The notes beneath the pieces are model-generated. The model ran no database searches. It worked only from the letters and a program-made list of their open reading frames with translations, and was not told where the DNA came from. Positions 12,713 through 24,500 of a DNA stretch of 64,000 nucleotides are shown one piece after another. Within the stretch, counting starts at the first letter, position 1; each line of letters starts with the position of its first letter. Position numbers and translations under genes: made by a program. This DNA is from Conus ventricosus. Taxonomy: Eukaryota; Mollusca; Gastropoda; Neogastropoda; Conidae. Location: positions 52,823,843-52,887,842 of the forward strand of contig CM031614.1 in assembly GCA_018398815.1 (NCBI GenBank). Reading direction: 5' to 3'.

Positions 12713-13144
12713 GTCACGACCGACCCCTGAAGGTCTGCCCTGACAGGATCGGTCTAGATGGGAGTGAAGGGAGTGACTGACCTCACACGCCTCGCAAGAG
12801 ACCACACAAGAAAGATTACGATACAATACACCATTTATTTTATTCACACCAGCACACACATAATCACAAATAAGCATTCCAACACACACAACATGCACAA
12901 TCACAAATAAGCTTTTCAACGCACACACCATACACATAGTCACAAACAAGCATTCCAACACACATAACATGCACAATCACAATCAACCATCCCAACACAT
13001 GCATTCCTTTCAACGCTTCATGTGGTTCCCCACACTTCTGTCTCTCCAAAGTCCTCCGAGAGCACCGGGTCGATTCAGGCACCCAGACCGGGTCTGTTCC
13101 TGAATATAGTCTTTCAAGGCCGACACCCTGAACACACACACCCC
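12713..13144. repeat. ~38-bp tandem repeat inside a possible retroelement end, running into the assembly gap
   Basis: Units built on AATCACAAATAAGCATTCCA plus ACACACATAACATGCAC repeat about four times at 12,845-13,010. On the minus strand, an AATAAA lies just after them (about 12,833-12,843) and an open frame enters from the gap side (13,139 downward) with a basic, Ser/Arg-rich segment. That arrangement would fit the tail of a retrotransposon polyprotein, but no diagnostic motif is visible, so the element assignment is tentative. Most of the open frame is repeat sequence. Confidence 0.45.
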
Positions 13145-13244
13145 NNNNNNNNNNNNNNNNNNNNNNNNNNNNNNNNNNNNNNNNNNNNNNNNNNNNNNNN
13201 NNNNNNNNNNNNNNNNNNNNNNNNNNNNNNNNNNNNNNNNNNNN
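13145..13244. other. Assembly gap (100 N)
   Basis: Exactly 100 N, the conventional placeholder for a gap of unknown size. True distances across it, and any exons in it, cannot be known. Confidence 1.
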
Positions 13245-14444
13245 AGAAAATGTGCCCCCCCCCCCCCCTTAGAACCCCCATAGATATCATCAGTTTATAC
13301 TCTGAGCTTGCTCTCCCCCCCCCCTCCCTCCCCTGACTCCTGCCTCTACCCTGCCACATCTGTCTGTCAGCAAACACTTACCGAATTTATGTGAGGTCCG
13401 TCCTTAAACTCGGGAAGTGTATTCCTCGTATGTTTGTGTCATCGTTTAGTTGATCTGGTGGGTCGGTTCAGGTTTTTTTCTTCTATTCCTTGAGTGAGTT
13501 TGTTTTAGTTTGGCATGTTTGTGTGTTTCTGTGCGTATGTGTATGTGTTTGTGTGTGTGAGGGGTTGCATTTACTTTCACATCAGGACAAGAGAATTTTG
13601 ATTTTTTTTTCTTTTATCCCTAATCTTTTAACATCAAGGGTTTTTTATTTATTTATTTTTTTATTTATTTTTTTTGTTTGTTTGTTGGGCAGGGGGGCGC
13701 GGGGTGGGGAGGGAGTATCTTCTCTTTAATGTAGCTTTGCTGATTCACCAGATTTTTTTTTTGAGCCCAAATGAACTTGAAAAGAACTTCTGACATTCAT
13801 TTACTTTTTTTAAACACCTAATAAAAAAAATTCAGATCTGAATCGCAACAAATTTTGTATCAAAATATTTTGGTCAGTATAGTCTTGTCATGTGCATTTT
13901 ATTTTTTTTTTTTTTCTTTCTTTTTTTGTGTTGTTGTGGTGTTGATCTTTACAACTGACGTTCGTGGTAGTTGACTTCGTTGTGTAAAATTTAACGTCCA
14001 TCCTTGACCTTGACACGGACTCCTGACCTCTTGGTCACCTCACACACTGGCAGCTAAGTTTCAAACAAGTGTGGACACAGCGGGGTGGTCTTCATGGCTT
14101 TCTGAGCCTTTGTCCCGATGAAGCCAGGGGTGCCAGGTTGTCCACAGTCATGTTGGATTGACATTCACCCATCGTTGTTGATCGTAATCACATGTGTGAC
14201 GGGCTAAAATATAATAATTTTAACACTTGTTGGAGTTGAATCAAGGCCTATGCAGATAGAGGCGTCTTCAGCGAAAAACCTATTGCCGTCAAACGAAGTG
14301 TCTTAATACTCAGAGCTTCCCAAATAACCCATATGGGAACGAACCTTTGAGGGACGTTAAAAGACAGATTGATAGTTAGCTGGTAATGGGGAAACGGTCC
14401 CTTAAAAAGTTAATGATGATGAAGATTTTGATGATGTCATTGAC
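13245..14444. other. Noncoding, nothing recognised (likely intron)
   Basis: C-runs directly after the gap, a GT-rich patch at 13,530-13,560 and T-rich sequence at 13,600-13,930. I looked here for the exon preceding DENND2 exon 1 (the region of the cDENN domain that normally reads like ERKIIF) and did not find it on the + strand. Confidence 0.4.
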
Positions 14445-14875
14445 ATTCATTCAGGCAGAGAAAAGAGGAGACTAAGGGATCTGTTCTTATGAACAAGCAC
14501 AGGCACCAGACTGTAAGGGACCTTTTCATGTGAGCAAATTCAGGCACTAGACTGAGGAATCTTTTCATGTGAGCAAATACAGGCACCAGACTAAGGAATC
14601 TTTTCATGTGAGCAAATACAGGCACCAGACTAAGGAATCTTTTCATGTGAGCGAATACAGGCACCAGACTAAGGGATCTTTTCTTATGAGCAAGCACAAA
14701 CACCAGACTAAGGAATCTTTTCATGCAAGCAAGCACAGGCACGAGACTGTAAGGGATCTTTTGGTGTGAGCAAGTACAGGCACCAGACTAAGGAATCTTT
14801 TCATGTGAGCAAGTACAGGCGCCAGACTGTAAGGGATCTTTTGGTGTGAGCAAAGTACAGGCACCAAGATTAGTG
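14445..14875 (+). repeat. Intronic minisatellite (~39 bp, some longer units) abutting a DENND2 acceptor
   Basis: About eleven units of the type GCACCAGACTAAGGAATCTT + TTCATGTGAGCAAATACAG. Some units carry the variant CTGTAAGGGATCTTTTGGTG. The last unit (GCAAAGTACAGGCACCAAGA) ends about 35 bp before the AG of the exon at 14,910. Confidence 0.9.
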
Positions 14876-14909
14876 ATGTAATTTTCTTGTTCCTTTCTGT
14901 GCCTGGCAG

Positions 14910-15087
14910 CATTCTGACGCAGACGGTTCATGCGTTGGTGGCGCTGCTGTACCCGTTCCAGTGGCAGCATGTGTACATCCCGTTGCTGCCCCTCGACATG
15001 TTGGACGTCTGTGAGTCCCCCACGCCCTTCATCATCGGTGTTCTGAGGTCACACCTGGACAGGGTCAAGGCCCTTGCCTTGGAAGAT
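14910..15087 (+). CDS. DENND2: DENND2-like exon 1 of those visible (cDENN core)
   Basis: The exon starts after CTTTCTGTGCCTGGCAG and ends at GAAGAT before GTGAGT. It enters with one base completing a codon and leaves in phase 0. It encodes ILTQTVHALVALLYPF, then WQHVYIPLLP, a Cys-Glu-Ser-Pro-Thr-Pro-Phe loop (SPTPFIIGV) and a charged helix ending ALALED. The WQHxYIPxLP and PTPFIIGV blocks are the hallmark of the cDENN lobe that contacts the Rab. The intron beyond starts with a GT microsatellite. Confidence 0.88.
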
Positions 15088-15118
15088 GTGAGTGTGTGTG
15101 TGTGTGTGACACTGTGTT

Positions 15119-15156
<38 letters not shown>

Positions 15157-17564
15157 TGATGATGATGATGTTCAGCACCATGATGTCAGGTTGTGACAGG
15201 CGCAGTGTGTGGCCGTGTTGCAGGTGATCATTGCCTTTTGAGGACAGCTAACAGGTGTTTGTGCCTGTCGTCGTCATGATGTCAGGTGGTGACAGGTGCA
15301 TTGTGGGCCGTGTTGCAGGTGATCATCGTGGACGTGGACCACAAGCAGGTGTTGCGCAGCATGGGGGACGAGGGGAACCTGCTGCCCAGGAAGGTGCAAA
15401 AAGCTCTGAAGACGGCCATCAACATGTGTAAAATAGACTCAGGTCAGGACAGGTGCAGTGTCTCGTGTCCTGCTCTCACAGTGTACGTCTGCTGCCTCGT
15501 CCCTCTCTTGTCTGTGTCATGGTCTTCCTTAACAGCCCCGTCGTTGATCTCCCACCCTCCCCTTACCCCCACCCCCACCCCGTATGGATCCACCGTGTTG
15601 TCTGTCCATGTTTTTCTCTCTCTGCCCTGTCTGTCCTTGCTCTGTTCCTTGATGGAGGGTCTTGATGTGCCCGTTTGATCTTGTTCTGTGTCCACGTAAC
15701 TTCAGTCTCCTTGCCCTCATTGTGGGCAGCAGCAGACCTGCGTACTCATACGATTTTGTCGTATTTTGTGCATATGTTTGGGGAAAATACGACAAGTAGG
15801 GTGAACTGGAAAAAAAAATTACGTCAAAAATTTTTTTTAGATGAAGTTCTTGAGCGGTAATTGCGCTTGCTGAGTTCAAGTATGGGTGTGGTATCTTAAT
15901 GTCCTTCCTTACCAGCCCCATGCTTCATCCCACCCCACTTTGGTTCCACTCCGTAGTGGTGTCTGTCCATATTTGCCTCTCACTACCCTGTCGCTCCTTG
16001 CTCTGTTCCCTGACGAAGGGTCTTGGTGTCGCTTGACGTTGTTCTGTGTCCACACAATCTCAGTTTCCTTTTCCTTACTGTGGGCAACAGCAGACCTGTT
16101 TGTTCATATGATTTTGCGGTATCTTTTGTACACATTTGGTGAAAATACGACAAGTGGGATGAACAACAAAAAAAAAAAAAGTAAAAAAAAATTGTGAAGT
16201 TCTTGCATGGTAATTGATGTTTTGGAATTCAGCAATGATGGTATCTTGATGTCTTTTGACCAACGAGTGACAACTCTCACAAACTGTTGAACATGAGGTG
16301 TGTCCAGCTGTCTGCTTTTTCAACTACATGCCAAGACGTAGGAACAATAGCGGTAACTACAGGCTGTGATATATAAAACAAAAAAATCAGTGAGTGGGTG
16401 TGCGTTTGTGCCAAGGTATGCTGAATCAGATTTTAAAGTATTTATCAGGGATGAGAACAGCTCCGCCGTTCTCCGCCGTTCCGCCGTCTTTTTAAAAAAT
16501 CTCCGCCGTTCGAAAAAATCTCCGCCGAAAAAAAGAAAAAAAAGCTATCGCGATTTTTTGGCTCCCAATCTCGGCGAGACGCCTCCGGCGAGATTCCCAA
16601 ATGGGCTGGTTTTTACTCGGTTGACTCGGCCAACCACTGCACATCCGCTTACAGCGCCGATCGACCGAGTGTCATTTGTGAGTCATGGCGTCGAACGAAA
16701 TCGCAAAAAAAAGGAAAAAATATCCCAACCGTTGGAAAGAAAACTGGCTCGAGGAAGAGGTGTGGGGAGTAGAGTTGGAGATAGCATATAAAAAAATATG
16801 CAAAAGCAGTGAAGAGCAGGCGTTATGTGTTGCTTGCAACAAGAAAATCAGCTTCGGAAGTCGTGGCTTCATTACGATTGCTGGTGTTAAATTAGTGTTG
16901 ATTTTGACTAAGAATAGCATTAGTTAGTATAAAAAAAAGAGTTCAATGAGAGGTGTAATTTTGGACTAAGACTCAATTGAAATACTTCATTGAGTGGTGT
17001 AGGTGTTTCACAGGTCGTATGAGGCCTACACTACAGATCAACCTTGAGAACTGTAGGCCTAAATAAAGAAGTATCGAAAGACAAATGCCAGCATAGAGTG
17101 TGTTCTACCAAGGACACACTGAAGCAGAAAAGAAAAAAGGCCTACTTCTACTACTACTAGCAGGTAAGGCCAAATTGTTTTTGTATTTATGTGCCTTTTG
17201 TGAAAAACTGAAATATAGTTTAGTTTTCATAGTAATGCCTTGTGTGAAATGTGATTTTAATAACAGAATGTAGATAAATTTAGTTCAATTTAGATAAGGG
17301 CTAGAAACATATTTTGATGGTTTTAAATGTGGATTTTTCTTGTTTATATATTAAAAATGCTTCAGCTTCAGGGGGCGCTGCCCCCTGACCCCCGCAGGGG
17401 CGTTGCCCCTTGACCCCACTGGGGCTCTGCCCCCAGACCCCCAACAGAAAAATCTCCTCTGCTTTTTAAAAATCTGTTCTCATCCCTGATTTATGTTGGA
17501 AGAAATTATTTATACTGTAGTTGGTCTAACCTCTTCTGTGTAATGGCTGTTGGAAACAAACACA

Positions 17565-17634
<70 letters not shown>

Positions 17635-20600
17635 ACACCTCTCTTCCACCCACTTTTATGAAAAAAGAATCAGAAGATTTGTACAGATTCTGTGTAGAAA
17701 GCACACTTATTTTTGTTGAAACATACACCAGATAGCAATGTTAGGGTAAACAGGCCTTCATCGTGACTCACATGCTGTCTAATGATTATGTGGATTTATT
17801 GTCTGTGACATGCTCACTATAGGAGATGCCAGGTACTCTTCTGAAACATTGCCACTGTTACTGATGAAATTGAGGTCAGCACAAGACTGCCACTGTGGTC
17901 TTCCAGAGGCATTTGTGGTAGATTTAACTATGTTGAACTACATAGGTGACAAGAGGCAGCCTTGATGGACTCCATCTAATGTATGGAACTAACTTCCCAT
18001 GTGCCTTGAACAACTACAGTCTGGCTAGCTGTAGAATTGTGACATCTGCTTGATGGATTAGCTTCTGGTACATGTGTTATTTCTTTATGACAGCTTATGG
18101 CACATCGTGCCACAACCAGTCAAATGCTTTCCTGAAGTCAGTGAACATGCGGTTGATCTCCTAATGATGTGATTCTGTTTTTCGCACAGGTCTCATTGCA
18201 TGAAAAGCTGTTCTGTTGTATTTCTTTTCAAGTGAAATATAGTGCGGTCTTTGGCAGGGATTTCTTCAGCAGGTTGTGATTTAACCTTTTCAAGATGACT
18301 TTCAGCATCAGTTTGCTTGCGTGGCTGACGGTTAGGTAATTCTGGCTCTGCTGTTAGTTCCATTTGATGGGAAGAGTGATGATGAGTGACAAAGTCTTAG
18401 ATGTTGGCCACTCTGCAGATATATTTCAGATTTTGGTGAGAATATCCGACTTACGGTTCTCCATACATCGTCAGTTTCACTGGGATGATGACACTTCTTG
18501 CAGCATTCCTGTTCTTTTGCCGTCCTATTCCGGTTTACACTTTGGCAGTCGCAGATGGAAAATCATCACCATTGGATGATCCCTTGCTTGCAGGCTTGCT
18601 GGGGTCTTTATGGGTCTGATAGTTGCTGAGGTCTGACCAGTACAAGGGTGATCAGTTCTTGATGCCGTGTTCTTCCTCGAGGCAGTTCCCTTCTGTGTCC
18701 TGGATGATTGTGGGTCCTACGTCATGAGATCCCTTAGAACTTGGAACGCTTGCCTGCTGTTGTACTGCTGTTGTTCTTGTCTTGGCTCTCCTCAATCTGT
18801 GGCACTGTTTGTTGATCCGAGTGAGTGAGTGGAGTATGTATGTATGTATGCTATGCATGTATGTATGTTATGTATCTCAGAGTTTGAGTGTGATAGAGAG
18901 TTAGGGGATGTAGTGCAGGGAGCATGTAGGCCATGTGCATTTGTTAAAGTGCATATATTCTTGTGTTTACTGAATACTAGAAACAGCTTTATCAAGGAAG
19001 TGTGTCATTATTGTTTATTTTCACTGTTATTATTATCATTATTATCAGTTTTACTGTTGTCATTATTATTTATCATTATTTATATCATTTTTTAAAATTA
19101 TTATTATTAATGTACCATAAACTGCTGTTCCTGGTTTTGTGTTCTTGACTTTCTTGGGATCTTGTCTGGTGTCACAGGTGTGTTCTTGACTTTCTTGGGA
19201 TCTTGTCTGGTGTCACAGGTGGTGTTCTTGACTTTCTTGGGATCTTGTCTGGTGTCACAGGTGTGTTCTTGACTTTCTTGGGATCTGTCTGGTGTCACAG
19301 GTGTGTTCTTGACTTTCTTGGGATCTTGTCTGGTGTCACAGGTGTGTTCTTGACTTTCTTGGGATCTTGTCTGGTGTCACAGGTGTGTTCTTGACTTTTT
19401 GGGATCTTGTCTGGTGTCACAGGTGTGTTCTTGACTTTCTTGGGATCTTGTCTGGTGTCACAGGTGTGTTCTTGACTTTCTTGGGATCTTGTCTGGTGTC
19501 ACAGGTGTGTTCTTGACTTTCTTGGGATCTTGTTGGTGTCACAGGTGCATATTAATGTAAGGGAAAAGGTCATGAAGTCATTTGAGCTTGGTTGGTTATA
19601 TGTGTTTACAATTAATTGCTGAATTGTCAGATGTTAACACATGGAATAGGTCATAGTTTATAATTCCCATCTCTTCCCCACCCGTCTTTTTCCTTCAGTA
19701 TGTGTATGTCAGAGTATGCTTGCATTATTGCATATGTGTGCACATGTATGTGTATGATTTCATGTGTAAGTGTACCTCTGTGTGTGTGTGTGTTGGGGTT
19801 GTGCGTATACATGTGGGGGTTGAGTGTGTGTGTGTGTGTGTGTGTGTGTGCATGCACAGATTGGCATAATGCTTGTGTGTGCAATTGTGATGTTTGTCAT
19901 TGAACAGGTAAGTATGTGAGTATGCATGCATACATGCCTGTGTGTGAAGTTAAGAATTACACTATGTATCTCACCATGTTTAAAGATACATCACTTTAAG
20001 GGGAACATTGGTGTCATTTCCAAAATCCTTTTGTTTTCAGAATTAGAGAACAAAGAGGGTAAGATACAATGTTGTACATCACCATTGTCTCTTGTGTTTC
20101 ATCTTCTGTCTGTGTTTTCTAAGTAGCTGATCTTTTATTCAGTTTTCCTCCTGTAAATAAATGTAAGATTTGAAGACGTGCTTTGCAGAGACATTGCATT
20201 AGTTGACGACTGGAGAGATGCCTTGGTGCTGGCTGTTGAGCAGAAGACCAGTGCTGCACATAAGCTTTGAAGACTTGACTAGAAGCTTGTGGCATGTGAA
20301 GTGAATGATGAGCGACATTAGTTACATCTGAAATGTCTTGACAGTGAAACAACCTGTTTCCTTTTTGTGTTTGCTGTTGATGGCTGCCTTTGTTGTTGTC
20401 GTTTAGTTGAAAACTCACTGTGTGTGTCTGATTTATCACACACAAACTTGCATCTGTGTGCAAGAGTGAGTCTCTGTAATCGCCCCTTTTTTGTTTGCAC
20501 ATAATGTGTGAAATGAAAAATTTGTGTGTGTGTGTGCATCATCATGTTTACTTTGCTTTGCATAGGCATCTTTCACCATTAATCTCGCATTTCATGCACA

Positions 20601-21496
20601 TCTGGAAACGATCCTTTTTTTTCGTTGACAGAAAACCCCAACACTCACTATCAACTTTCAGGGTACATATTGATACATTTTTTTCCCATGTCACTCTTTA
20701 ACATTTCAGGCAATTTGTTTATCTATCAATTACATACACATTTACAAAATTTATTCATACAGTTTCCATATTTGTACATCCATTTATTTGCTGTGAAAAC
20801 GTCAATGCCATGTATGTCTAGGCGCCCCTCTTTCTTGGAGAAAAATCCCTTTGTAATTGTTCAGGTCATAAGATAATGGTTCTTATATTGCGTTTTGTGT
20901 GTGTGTGTTTTGTTTTGCATGGTGTGTGCACGTGCATATATCCCCGAGTGTGTGTGTGTGACGTCACTGTGCCTGTGACCAGCGACCCGAGGCCGCCGCT
21001 GTGGCAGGAGATAGAAAAAATAAGATGTGTTGCGTCAGAATGGGATGTCATATGTAATGATGTAACTGTTTCCTGATAAAACAAATTTGGAGCATGAGGT
21101 GACCTTGTCAGCCAAAGAAATGAGGAAGTGAGACTAAAAACATCTGCTTCGTCTACATCACTGGCAGCGCATTTGTCTTTTTCACCCCCAGCACACAAAA
21201 CACGGACACACAGCAGACAGCTGTTACCTCCTCCCCTACCTTCCCAGTTCCCACCCCCTTGTCTCTCCACACGTTTCCTTCTCCGCTCTCCAGCCTTCCG
21301 TATATTCACTTTCACCACCCCCACAAACATTTCTGGCACTGTTGACTGACCGTTTTATGACATTTTAGACTATGTTGAAATGTAGCTGTCACATAATATA
21401 TCAGGGTTTTTTTTCATGCCAGCAAGATCTGCGTAATTCTCATCCACCCTGCATCCAGCTGTGGTGTCTGTCTATGCATAATTGTGTGTGGGTGAA

Positions 21497-21528
<32 letters not shown>

Positions 21529-24500
21529 ATTAATCCTAAGCATTTTCCGGTGTAAACTGAATTGTTTCTGAAAATTCTTATGTCAGTTTTGGGTTCCTTT
21601 TGTGTGGTGTTTTGTGTGTGTGTGTGTGTGTGTGTGTATTAATCCTAAGCATTCTCCGGTGTAAACTGAATTGTTTCTGAAAATTCTTATGTCAATTGGC
21701 TTCCTTTTGGGTGCGTGTTTGTTTTGTGTGCGGTGTTTTTGTGTGTGAAAAAACACTCTTTTTATCGATGTGAAAATTCATTTTCTGTGTGTGTAATAAT
21801 CCAGATTTTTTTTTATCTCTGTAAAAGTCATTAGGTTTCCGTTTGGTGTAATCATTTTTTTGGTTTATTTTCCTGTTAAAATTACAATTTTTGGCATGTG
21901 AAAATATGTAGATTTCAGTGTGAATAGTTAGTTTATTTCAGTGTGAAAATTGTGTTACGTGTGTGGCGAAGCATGCTCTTTCTGTGAAAAAAAAGAAAGA
22001 ATTTATACATATTTGTGTAAAATGTTAAGTGTTCATCGAATCATGATTAATCTGCAGGTAACTTTTCACAAGAATACTGCGACAATTCAGACAATTGAAC
22101 CAGAGCTGCTTATTGCAAAATAGTATTAGATATTAAGGTATAAACTACCAACTCCATGTGAGCCTTTTATGTTTTTGTTTGTTTGTTTATTTGTATCATC
22201 TTCTGTATCCACTCAGTGGCAGTACTCTCAGGCTGCTCACTCTGGGTCCCCTTCACACAGGCTCGCTTCAGACCTCTTCTTTAGCACTGGCAGTATGAGG
22301 TCACTAAGAGGGACCCACCAGAGGAGACACTGCACTGCTGCTGAATCACTTCTGTGGTGTGGCCTGGTGCCAGTCCTGATCCAGCATACGCAGAACACCA
22401 CCGAAGAAGCCTCCAGCTGGTTGTGATGATTGTCAAGAAATGGAGCCAGTGCGAGTGTATGTGGTCAGCTTGTTCCTTCCATTGCTGATTCGCCCACGAC
22501 ATTGCGGAAACCGACGCCATGATGTGAAATCGCAGCATACATCAGGCTAAACTCCTCGGATCGAGAAATCTCGGAAGCCAAAAATTCCTGAGGAAAAAAA
22601 TCGATTTCCTCGGGGGAAAGAAACGTCTAAACGGCCTCATCGGCCGAATCGCATTTGGTACTAATCTGATATTGGTTACAAAGTGCGCCAAACAGCCATT
22701 TTGGCACCGAGTTTAGGCGCCTAATCTATCAAGTGGCGACTGTGAGAATCATGAAACGTGGAGAGAGTTTGACGAAAGCGGATTAAATACAATGGAGGTG
22801 GAGTGGACTTTAAAGTCCGTGAAATGATGTCTAGATTCAACGATGAATTCGAGGGATCGGTCAACAATAAATATTCTGTTAAGGGTTGTACTTTTCTGCA
22901 GTAAAATCGTCTTGCACTTTTTCTGTGCAATTTTTTCCCCACCGAAAATAGGCTCAGAATGAAATGCAGATTTGTTTTTAGATTTTAAAAATTTTCCGGG
23001 GGGCATGCCCCGGACCCCCCTAAGGGGTGCCTGCTTCGCAGGCACGCATTCGTGGCTTTCGCCCCTTCAGAAATTTTCCTCTGATTTTGGGTAGACCATT
23101 TTAAAGCCGATACATGGATTGTGGGAGAAGACTAGAAGAGAAAGAGGTCACCATTGGGGGGAGTCCTGAAGGTGCTTCATGTGAGAGGCAGTTTTGTAAC
23201 TACTGGAAATTAAAGGTGCAGCCTGGAAAATGTATATTGTGGTGAGGGAAATGTGTGTGACCTTGTAACAGTGTTGCAGTAAGGAAAAGCCGGTAATTTT
23301 TGTACCAGAAAGACAGGTTTTAGTGGCTGGGAGTGGGTAAATTTAGTCAAAACGTTTAACCTTTACCACTTTGCCTATTTTTTAGGAAAAATCAAATTAC
23401 GGGAATTAACCCCCCCCCCCCCCCCCCAAAAAAAAAAAAAAAAAAATTATGGGAAAAAAATCAAAGAAAGAAATATGTTAAACGCAAAGTTTCGTCTGCT
23501 ACTGTTTCGGTCAAAAGCAGGAAGAAGACATTTCCCAGCATGCCTTGCATCTTTTTACCTTGTCAAAGATGGCGACGAAGTGATCTTACGCGCCAACGGC
23601 CGTCTCTTCAAAATCTTCAAAAGTTGCGGAAGTATTGTGATTATGAAGATTACTGGGGGTTTTTTTTGGTCAAATTACAGATTTTTGTCTGAGATGTTAC
23701 ACTTACATGAATTTGGGGTAAACAGGTCTGCTTTAGTGCGTGGTGTAGCCTGAAAATGATAGTTATGGCATAGCCCTGGAAAGGCAGCATTATGGGGTGT
23801 GAACGTGTAACCTCCGGTGCTGCATTGTAGCGTGGAATGACAGGTTGTACTCCTGAAAATGTGCCATTATAGGGTGGAAGCAAGTAACCTCTGATGCTGT
23901 TTGGAGTCTTGAAATAATAAGTGTGTAGCCCCCCCCCCTCCCCCCTCCTCTCCCCCAAATGTCATTGTGGAGGTGGATGCGTGTAATCCATAGTGCTGTT
24001 TGTGGTTCTGAAATAACAATAAGTGTTTATCCCAGAAAATGCGTCATTGTGGGGCGGAAGTGTGTGACCTCTGGTGCTGTTTGTATTCATGAAAGAACAA
24101 AGTGTGTAGCCAGGAAGACGCATTATCATAGGATGGAAGTGTGTAAGCCCTGGTGCTGTTTGTAGTCGTAAGAATAACAAACTGTGTAGCCAGGAAGACA
24201 ATATAAGGCAAAAGTGTTACCTCAGGTGCTCTTTGTATTCTAGAAATAACTATAAGTGTGTATCCAGGGAGAATGTCAAGCGTGTAACCTCTGGTGCTGT
24301 TTACATTCTTGAAGTGATACTGTAGCCAGGAAGACATTGTCGTAACAGGGTGGAAGTGTGTAAGCCCTGGCCGTTTATATTCCTGAAATATCAAGAGTGT
24401 AGTCAGGAAGACACGTCTTTGTAAGACGGAAGTGTGTAACCTTCGGCACCCTGGCATGGTTTCAGACGCCCAGCACAGCCAGTGGCTGATGGTGTCAGAG

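Noticed and set aside
20959..20966. cAMP-response element TGACGTCA
   Set aside because: A single 8-bp palindrome within an intron at the end of a GT repeat. No promoter context, so likely chance.
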